From: Arthrobacter sp. ov407
Lineage (GTDB): Bacteria; Actinomycetota; Actinomycetes; Actinomycetales; Micrococcaceae
Assembly: GCF_900102895.1 (NCBI RefSeq)
Contig: NZ_FNGD01000001.1
Location: forward strand, 1 to 64,000
Reading direction: 5' to 3'
DNA length: 64,000 bases
The notes beneath the pieces are model-generated. The model was not told where the DNA came from, searched no databases, and worked only from the letters and a program-made list of their open reading frames with translations. The position numbers and the translations under genes are program-made. This document shows, in pieces, positions 58,847 to 64,000 of this stretch (within the stretch, counting starts at the first letter, position 1; every line of letters starts with the position of its first letter).

Positions 58847-59554
58847 ATGGAGCAGATAGTGACTTCGCTGGATTCATCTCCCGGGCCGGTCCCCGGCGGA
58901 GCCGGGACTGCCGTCAAACAGATTCCACCCGCGGCCGTGGCCCGGCTGACCATCTATCTGCGCGCCCTGACCACCCTGCTGGCTGACGGCGTGGACCGGG
59001 TTTCCTCCGAGTCGCTGGCCGAGGCCTCCGGAGTTAGCTCCTCGACGCTGCGCAAGGACCTCTCCTATGTCGGCTCCTATGGAACCCGGGGCGTCGGTTA
59101 CGAGGTCCAGTACCTCAACCGCAAAATCGCCGCTGCGCTCGGGCTGACGCATGACTGGAAAGTCGCGATCGTCGGTGCGGGCAACCTGGGCAAGGCCCTG
59201 GCCCGGTACGGCGGATTCGAGTCGCGGGGCTTTGACATTGTGGCAATTTTCGACGCCGACCAGATGGTGGTGGGCAGCGAAGTGGGCTGGTTGCGGGTCA
59301 GCGACGCCGCCGATCTTGAGCCGGTCCTGCAACGGACCGGTGCCAACATGGTGGTCCTCGCCTTGCCGGCCGCGGTGGCCCAGGGCGTCTGCGACCGGGT
59401 GATTGCCGCCGGCGTGCGGAGCATCCTCAGCTTCGCGCCGGTGATGCTGCAGGTCCCCCGGGGGGTCAACCTCCGCAAGGTCGACATGGCAACGGAACTG
59501 CAGATTCTGGCCTACCACGCACAACGGGCGCAGGACCCCGAGGACGCCGACTAG
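58847..59554 (+). CDS. rex: Redox-sensing repressor Rex
   Basis: The 235-residue protein has a winged HTH N-domain (about 22-90, with ASGVSSSTLRKDLSYVGSYGTRGVGYEV) and a NADH-binding Rossmann domain (about 100-200: AIVGAGNLGKALARYGGFESRGF), plus a C-terminal swap helix. Rex represses respiratory and fermentative genes at low NADH/NAD+. ATG 58847 is used. A promoter TTGTTG-N18-TAGAGT (58797-58826) precedes it; I found no convincing Rex operator there. Haem-synthesis genes do not follow here, unlike in streptomycetes. Confidence 0.95.
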   Translation: MEQIVTSLDSSPGPVPGGAGTAVKQIPPAAVARLTIYLRALTTLLADGVDRVSSESLAEASGVSSSTLRKDLSYVGSYGTRGVGYEVQYLNRKIAAALGLTHDWKVAIVGAGNLGKALARYGGFESRGFDIVAIFDADQMVVGSEVGWLRVSDAADLEPVLQRTGANMVVLALPAAVAQGVCDRVIAAGVRSILSFAPVMLQVPRGVNLRKVDMATELQILAYHAQRAQDPEDAD

Positions 59555-59635
59555 GATCGGCCAGCCCTCCGGTTCCCGCGCCCGCTGAACTGTTCCCTGC
59601 TGGGCAGCTCTTGGCTGGGTAGTTTCTTGGTGCAG

Positions 59636-60505
59636 CTACTTCCCGAAGGGGGCTCCGGGCTGTCCGTAGGGGTTGGCAAAGGACTGGCGCTTCTGGAAAT
59701 ACGGCGAGGCCGCGGGCAGGTAAAGCAACACGATGGCCGCGATGCCCAACAGTGCCGCCAGTGTGGCGAGGCTGAGCGGGAAGATGTTGAAGATCGACAA
59801 AGCGGCGAACACCGTGCCCAGAATACGAGCCCAGTTCTTACCCTTGCGGACATTGAATGCGACGAGGGCGTACAGCCCGGCGCTGATCACGGCGAACACC
59901 ACGATGGTGCCGATCAGGACACCCTTGATGGATTCGAAATCGACCTGCGTGCCGCTCGCTGCCATCTGCTGCTCGAACATGTCCCTGACGGCAGGGGTGT
60001 CCAGGGAACCCAATGACACCAGCATCGAGATGACCCACGCGGCTCCGGCTGCGACGATCAGCCAGAACGATGTATTGACCAACTTGGGAGCCTCGCCCGG
60101 AGCCTGCGGCTGTTCCGACGGGTACTGGGCGTATGGGGACTGGCCGTACGGGGACTGGCCGTACTGCGGGGCGTTCTGGCCATAGGCCGGCGGTGTTTGC
60201 TGGCCGTACTGCGGGGCGTTCTGACCATAAGCCGGCGGCGTCTGCTGGCCGTACTGCGGGGCGTTCTGGCCATAGGCCGGTGGTGTCTGCTGACCGTACT
60301 GCGGGGTCTGCGGGGCGTTTTGGCCAAACTGCGGGGCGTTCTGGCCGTAAGCCGGCGGGGTCTGCGGGGCGTTCTGGCCGTTAGCCGGTGGTGTCTGCTG
60401 GCCGTATTGCGGCGTCTGTGGGGCGTTCTGGCCGTAGCCCGGGGTGGATTCCCCGCCCGGCTCGGAGCCGTTGGGCGGTGAGGGCTGGACTGGCGGGTTG
60501 CTCAT
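59636..60505 (-). CDS. Repeat-rich membrane protein (YGQQTPPAYGQNAPQ repeats)
   Basis: The 289-residue protein has a 140-residue N-terminal part of Pro, Gln, Tyr and Gly built from 15-residue units, then four TM helices (about 147-275), and ends NPYGQPGAPFGK. The repeat region is probably disordered and faces the cytoplasm. The layout, a disordered Pro/Gln tail plus four helices, is common in actinobacterial envelope proteins of unknown role. ATG 60505. The following gene on the same strand (60722-61459) has the same layout with different repeats. Confidence 0.85.
   Translation of the reverse strand: MSNPPVQPSPPNGSEPGGESTPGYGQNAPQTPQYGQQTPPANGQNAPQTPPAYGQNAPQFGQNAPQTPQYGQQTPPAYGQNAPQYGQQTPPAYGQNAPQYGQQTPPAYGQNAPQYGQSPYGQSPYAQYPSEQPQAPGEAPKLVNTSFWLIVAAGAAWVISMLVSLGSLDTPAVRDMFEQQMAASGTQVDFESIKGVLIGTIVVFAVISAGLYALVAFNVRKGKNWARILGTVFAALSIFNIFPLSLATLAALLGIAAIVLLYLPAASPYFQKRQSFANPYGQPGAPFGK
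60157..60430. repeat. 45-bp tandem repeats in the membrane-protein gene
   Basis: There are three near-identical 45-bp units (60157-60201, 60202-60246, 60247-60291) and degenerate units out to about 60430. Each encodes a 15-residue Tyr/Gly/Gln/Pro unit. Copy number may vary between strains. Confidence 0.85.
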
Positions 60506-60721
60506 GAATCGGTCCTTTGCGTGTCGATCACTGAATCGGCCACCGGGACCAGTGATCCTGCCCTGCCCCCAGCATGGTTTAGCTCAACCGTACCGCGGCC
60601 CGGCCGCTGTGTGGATCATTCCTGAGAGGTATTCTCAACCCTCATTCAAAGGCCGGTACGGCTGCAGTCGGGATGCACTGGTGCTGCCAGGATCCAGCTG
60701 GTCCCCTGTGGGGCGTCAGGC

Positions 60722-61459
60722 CTAGAATCGGCCCCGGTTGGCGACAAACCAGGCCTGTGCGTTCGGCAGCCACATGAGCACGGTAGCCACCAGACTGATG
60801 ATGAAGCCCGGCAGGTTTCCGCCCGCCCGGCCGTCGGCGAGGCTGGCACTGAGGACTGTCAGCACCAAGGAGATGCCGACAAGGATGGTGAGGGCGAAGC
60901 GGGCCCACTCCCGGCCTTCCTTCATCTTCATGGCCAGGATGATCTGAGCGGTTGCCAGTGCAAGAGCCACGATGACGAGCAGCAGCACCAGGAACCCGAT
61001 AGCCGGCGCGAAGGCGATCAGGACGAAAGACCCGAACAATCCGATGATTCCGCCCAGAAGTCCCAGCAGTCCGCCGATAAGCCAGATCCAGTACGAGACC
61101 TTCAGTTCGGTGGGCATCGCAGCGACCTTGAACATGCCGGAGAGGCCGCCTACAGGCAGTGCATCGCTGAAGTTCCTGGGACGGTCAGTTGGCATCTCGA
61201 AGCGGAATCCGCCCGTAGACGCAGGCTGGCCCTGATACGCCGGTGGGGGAGCCTGATACCCCGGTGGGGGAGCCTGATAGCCGGGCGGCGGTGCCTGGTA
61301 CCCCGGTGGGGGAGCCTGATAGCCGGGCGGCGGTGCCTGGTATTCGGGAGTGGACGGCGGGTTGGTCGGGGGCTGCTGTGGGCCGGCCGGCGGGACGTTG
61401 CCCGACGCCGGAGGCTGGGCGCCCGGCTGCTGTGGCGGTACATCACTCGGGTTGCTCAT
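60722..61459 (-). CDS. Pro-rich four-helix membrane protein
   Basis: The 245-residue protein starts MSNPSDVPPQQPGA and has a Pro/Gln/Tyr-rich N-terminus with YQAPPPG repeated five times (about residues 40-75). Four TM helices follow (about 115-235), and it ends WFVANRGRF. Its architecture matches the neighbouring 59636-60505 gene, with the same MSNP start, disordered N-tail and four helices, so a shared function is likely but unknown. ATG 61459 is used; a start at 61468 adds three residues. The 216-bp gap between the two genes holds nothing obvious. Confidence 0.83.
   Translation of the reverse strand: MSNPSDVPPQQPGAQPPASGNVPPAGPQQPPTNPPSTPEYQAPPPGYQAPPPGYQAPPPGYQAPPPGYQAPPPAYQGQPASTGGFRFEMPTDRPRNFSDALPVGGLSGMFKVAAMPTELKVSYWIWLIGGLLGLLGGIIGLFGSFVLIAFAPAIGFLVLLLVIVALALATAQIILAMKMKEGREWARFALTILVGISLVLTVLSASLADGRAGGNLPGFIISLVATVLMWLPNAQAWFVANRGRF
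61235..61345. repeat. 21-bp tandem repeats
   Basis: About five consecutive 21-bp units, alternating between two variants, encode the YQAPPPG repeats of the adjoining membrane protein. In-frame length variation is possible. Confidence 0.8.
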
Positions 61460-61564
61460 GGCTCTCACTGTAGACCGCCGTTTCCCTGTTATCTAGGGAA
61501 TCCACAGGCCCGTCGCGGCGCCCGTCACAGCGCCCGTCCCGGCGTCAGCAGCGGCGCAAACAAC

Positions 61565-61601
61565 AGCGCCCTGCTTCATCGCGAAGATGAAGCAGGGCGC
61601 T
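61565..61601 (-). terminator. Terminator of the yceI gene
   Basis: AGCGCCCTGCTTCATC (61565-61580) pairs perfectly with 61586-61601 around a 5-base loop. On the minus strand it is followed by GTTGTTTG. It lies 64 bp beyond the yceI stop. Confidence 0.88.
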
Positions 61602-61665
61602 GGAACCGGCGGACCGGCGTCGGCCGCGGGGACCGGACGGGGTGACCGGAACCGGGTGGTACTGG

Positions 61666-62214
61666 TTACGCTGCGGGAGCGATGAAGGCCAGTTCCAGGT
61701 TGATGGCAACCTTGTCGCTGACCAGCACGCCGCCGGCTTCGAGGACGGCGTTCCAGGTCAGCCCGAAGTCCTTGCGGCTGATGGTGGTTTCGGCGCTGAG
61801 GCCGGCGCGGGTGTTGCCGAAGGGGTCTACGGCCACGCCGTTGAATTCGGTCTCGAGGGCCACGGGGCGGGTGATGCCCTTGATGGTGAGGTCGCCCTGG
61901 AGTTCGTAGGCGTCGCCCTTGGGGACGATGGTATTGGAGACAAAGGAGATCTCCGGGAACGTCGCTACGTCGAAGAAGTCTTCGCCGCGGACGTGGCCGT
62001 CGCGGTTGGCGTCGCCGGAGTCGAAGCTTGCGGTCTTGATCGAGGCATTGACCTTGGAGTCGGTGACGTCCTCGGCGAGGTCCAGGGTGGCTGCGGCATC
62101 GGTGAACTGGCCGCGGACCTTGCTGATGCCGGCGTGACGGACGGTGAAGCCGATCTCGCTGTGCGACGGGTCGAGGGTCCAGGTGCCGGTGGTGACGTTT
62201 GCGGGAAGTGCCAT
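61666..62214 (-). CDS. YceI-family protein
   Basis: The 182-residue lipocalin-like YceI protein begins TTGTWTLDPSHSEIGFTVRHAGISKVRGQF and ends VSDKVAINLELAFIAPA. YceI proteins bind isoprenoid or amphiphilic lipids. No signal peptide is present, so this member is cytoplasmic, as in many actinobacteria. ATG 62214 is used. Upstream at 62262-62298 is a perfect inverted repeat that suggests MarR-type control. It is monocistronic with its own strong terminator. Confidence 0.93.
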   Translation of the reverse strand: MALPANVTTGTWTLDPSHSEIGFTVRHAGISKVRGQFTDAAATLDLAEDVTDSKVNASIKTASFDSGDANRDGHVRGEDFFDVATFPEISFVSNTIVPKGDAYELQGDLTIKGITRPVALETEFNGVAVDPFGNTRAGLSAETTISRKDFGLTWNAVLEAGGVLVSDKVAINLELAFIAPAA

Positions 62215-62261
62215 GGTGATGCTCCTTGAGTCGGGTTGGTACTGCGGTGGTTCGTCTGATC

Positions 62262-62298
62262 GTTAGTTGAAGCCTCAAAAGTTGAACTCTCAACTAAC
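62262..62298. promoter_or_regulatory. Candidate operator upstream of yceI
   Basis: GTTAGTTGA (62262-62270) and TCAACTAAC (62290-62298) are a perfect 9-bp inverted repeat. AGTTGAA occurs at 62265 and again inside at 62280. The region is AT-rich relative to the genome and 48 bp before the gene. MarR or PadR-like binding is plausible; no such regulator is nearby. Confidence 0.65.
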
Positions 62299-62427
62299 TG
62301 CTTCACCCAGTATAAACATGCATTTGCATCTTTTATTCCAACTCCGGGGAACATTTTTCCAAACTCATCAGTTCTACCTCTCGTAGAAGATTTCAGATCG
62401 ACCGGCATCTTTGAGAAACTGGTAGAC

Positions 62428-63093
62428 ATGCCCCAAGCCACTGTTCATTTGCTCCGCCACGGCGAGGTCCACAATCCCGATGGTGTCCTGTACGGCAGGC
62501 TGCCGGAATTCCACCTCTCCGAACTCGGCCGGGAGATGGCCCGCACGCTGGCCGAACACTTCAGGGAGCGTTCCGCGCAAGGGGCCCGGATCGTCCACCT
62601 CGCCGCGTCCCCGCTGACCCGCGCGCAGGAGACGGCGCAGCCGATTGCCGATGCCCTGGGTCTCGAGATTGCCACCGAAGCCCGCATCATCGAAGCCGCC
62701 AACTACTTTGAGGGTCTCCACGTATCGAAGGCGGAGCTGCTCCGGCCCAAGCACTGGGCCCGGCTATACAACCCGTTGCGGCCATCCTGGGGTGAGCCGT
62801 ACAAGGAACAGGCCGCGCGGGTCATCGCGGCCGTCCAGGACGCGCGGGTCCGGGCAGTCGAGCTGGGCGGCAACGGGGCTGAAGCCATCCTTGTCAGCCA
62901 CCAGTTGCCCATTTGGGCCACGCGGCTCAGCGCCGAAGGCCGGCCGTTGTGGCACGACCCCCGCAAGCGCGAATGCACGTTGACCTCCCTCACTTCCCTG
63001 GTGTTCGACGACGCCGGCGCTCTGGTACGCGTCGACTACAGCGAGCCCGCTGCCGCCCTGCTGCCCGGTGCCGCCAGCACCCCGGGAGCCTGA
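62428..63093 (+). CDS. Histidine phosphatase (phosphoglycerate mutase-like)
   Basis: The 221-residue protein has the catalytic RHG motif (VHLLRHGEVHNPDG, about 9), the partner SPLTRAQETAQPIA (about 61) and a second His in LVSHQLPIW (about 157). It belongs to the broad histidine phosphatase superfamily; the substrate is unknown. It stands first in a run with TlpA-like and CcdA-like genes, as Rv0525-Rv0527 do in mycobacteria, so a link to cytochrome c maturation is contextual. The stop is 2 bp before the next ATG. Confidence 0.88.
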   Translation: MPQATVHLLRHGEVHNPDGVLYGRLPEFHLSELGREMARTLAEHFRERSAQGARIVHLAASPLTRAQETAQPIADALGLEIATEARIIEAANYFEGLHVSKAELLRPKHWARLYNPLRPSWGEPYKEQAARVIAAVQDARVRAVELGGNGAEAILVSHQLPIWATRLSAEGRPLWHDPRKRECTLTSLTSLVFDDAGALVRVDYSEPAAALLPGAASTPGA

Positions 63094-63095
63094 CC

Positions 63096-63716
63096 ATGGC
63101 CGCGAACCGCCACGAACGGGCTCCGCTGTCCCGCCGCAGCGTGCTGACCGCCGGCGGCGCCGCGCTGGCCGCAGTCTTCGGGCTGTCCGGCTGCGCCCAG
63201 GACGATGCCCTCGCCAAGCAGGCCAAGGCCGGGGACAACAAGAATTATGTGGCCGGAGACGGGTCCGTGACCGAGTTCGCCGTCGCGGACCGCAAGAGTC
63301 CCGTGGCGCTCAAGGGGACGCTGTTCGACGGTACGGCCGTCACGTCGGCGGACTTCCCCGGCAAGGTCACGGTGCTGAACTTCTGGTTCGCCGCCTGCGC
63401 CCCCTGCCGGGTCGAGGCGCCTTCGCTCGAGGCGCTGCACCAGGAATTCAAGCCCAAGGGTGTGCAGTTCTTCGGCGTCAACCTGCGCGACGAGAAAGCC
63501 ACGGCTGACGCCTTCGACAAGACCTTCAACCTGACGTACCCGAGCTTCAACGACAAGGACGGCGCCGTGCTGCTTGCCGTCTCCGGACTCGTGCCCCCCG
63601 GCGCCGTGCCCACCACCCTCGTGCTGGACAAGCAAGGCCGCGTCGCCTCCCGGGTCCTGGGCGAAATCCAGCAGGGCACCCTGAAGTCCCTCATCGCCGC
63701 CGCCGTGGCCGAGTAG
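63096..63716 (+). CDS. TlpA/ResA-like thioredoxin-fold lipoprotein
   Basis: The 206-residue protein has a signal sequence with twin-Arg (LSRRSVLTAGG) and lipobox LSGC (Cys33), then a thioredoxin fold with active-site C-A-P-C at residues 101-104 (LNFWFAACAPCRVEAPSL) and cis-Pro region PPGAVPTTLVLD. It probably reduces apocytochrome c haem-binding Cys residues outside the membrane, receiving electrons from the adjacent CcdA-like protein. ATG 63096 has GGGAG upstream. The CcdA gene follows 13 bp downstream. Confidence 0.92.
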   Translation: MAANRHERAPLSRRSVLTAGGAALAAVFGLSGCAQDDALAKQAKAGDNKNYVAGDGSVTEFAVADRKSPVALKGTLFDGTAVTSADFPGKVTVLNFWFAACAPCRVEAPSLEALHQEFKPKGVQFFGVNLRDEKATADAFDKTFNLTYPSFNDKDGAVLLAVSGLVPPGAVPTTLVLDKQGRVASRVLGEIQQGTLKSLIAAAVAE

Positions 63717-63729
63717 CGCGGTCCCCACT

Positions 63730-64000
63730 GTGAACAGCCCCTTCGCCGAAGCCATCCTGAACGGATCGCTCCTGCTTGCCATTCCCGTCGCGCTCCTTGC
63801 CGGACTCGTCTCGTTCCTCTCGCCCTGCGTCCTTCCGCTGGTGCCCGGGTACCTGGGCTACGTGACGGGACTGACCGGCGTCGACCTGCAAAAGCAAAGG
63901 CGCGGGCGCATGCTGGCCGGCATCGGGCTGTTCGTCCTCGGCTTCTCCGTGATCTTCGTGCTCCTCGGCGGGGCCTTCGGGCAGCTGGGCAGCCTCATCA
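63730..64000 (+). CDS. ccdA: CcdA-like cytochrome c biogenesis protein, cut by the window
   Basis: This is the first 90 codons of a membrane thiol-disulphide transporter. It has a hydrophobic start (ILNGSLLLAIPVALLAGLVSFLSPCVLPLVPGYLGYVTGL) with the SPCVLPL motif and the redox Cys of the CcdA/DsbD family. A second TM helix is at about 66-82. It passes electrons from cytoplasmic thioredoxin to the TlpA-like protein. GTG 63730 is used. The rest of the operon, expected to hold resB and ccsA-type genes, is outside the window. Confidence 0.9.
   Translation, partial: MNSPFAEAILNGSLLLAIPVALLAGLVSFLSPCVLPLVPGYLGYVTGLTGVDLQKQRRGRMLAGIGLFVLGFSVIFVLLGGAFGQLGSLI

Overview
The window is high-GC actinobacterial chromosome. 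Gene content and order point to Micrococcaceae, most likely an Arthrobacter or Pseudarthrobacter relative; this is inferred from protein families and synteny because no search could be run. Signs include a GlxR-type Crp regulator, MarP protease, Tad cluster with a DUF4244 pilin-like protein, bS22 mini-ribosomal protein, Rex, ECF42 sigma factor with its DGPF partner, and many GTG or apparently leaderless starts. Almost everything is ordinary single-copy chromosome. The only mobile DNA is the end of an IS3-type element at the left edge.

Layout. 1-331: IS end. 343-600: first of three arrays of short GGACATGTCC palindromes. 655-2951: purD-purC. 3005-4676: an HTH-TPR regulator divergent from a small secreted peptide carrying VGNWPDPM three times, then tRNA-Pro. 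5002-8735: heterodimeric ABC exporter. 8904-9132: second array. 9175-16595: metallophosphoesterase, class A PBP, DUF4177, RidA, NUDIX, third array (14251-14420), Crp/GlxR, MarP. 16627-20465: DUF2332, aroQ, acs. 20898-26048: membrane protein, nth, CoA-type NUDIX, DUF1508, family A polymerase-like protein. 26184-31534: Ssd/TadA/TadB/TadC/DUF4244/TadE/TadG. 31641-41950: MrfA/Hrq1-like helicase, GNAT, trhO, two sister lipoproteins, TipA-like MerR, methyltransferase, MFS pump with ArsR. 42143-49691: topA, SseB-like, ppx, DGPF+ECF42, proC. 49707-53787: TrkA/TrkH, AcuC-like deacetylase, ArsR. 53857-56650: lactate-type oxidase, aromatic leader peptide, DAHP synthase. 56848-59554: BldC-like HTH, bS22, HAD phosphatase, glutaredoxin, Rex. 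59636-64000: two repeat-rich membrane proteins, YceI, phosphatase, TlpA, CcdA (cut by the right edge).

The 9-45 kb part follows the block I recall from mycobacteria (ponA2, RidA, crp, nth, marP, acs, ssd/tad, helicase, topA), so it is an old conserved backbone. The unusual material lies between or beside these genes. The most novel candidates are: (1) the HTH-TPR regulator and triplicated-peptide pair, which has the layout of an RRNPP (Rap/Rgg/NprR/PlcR) signalling system; (2) the three palindrome arrays, which share exact 19-bp spacing and a paired base change; (3) a Trp-Tyr-Tyr-Phe leader peptide before DAHP synthase; and (4) a strongly structured gap before proC.
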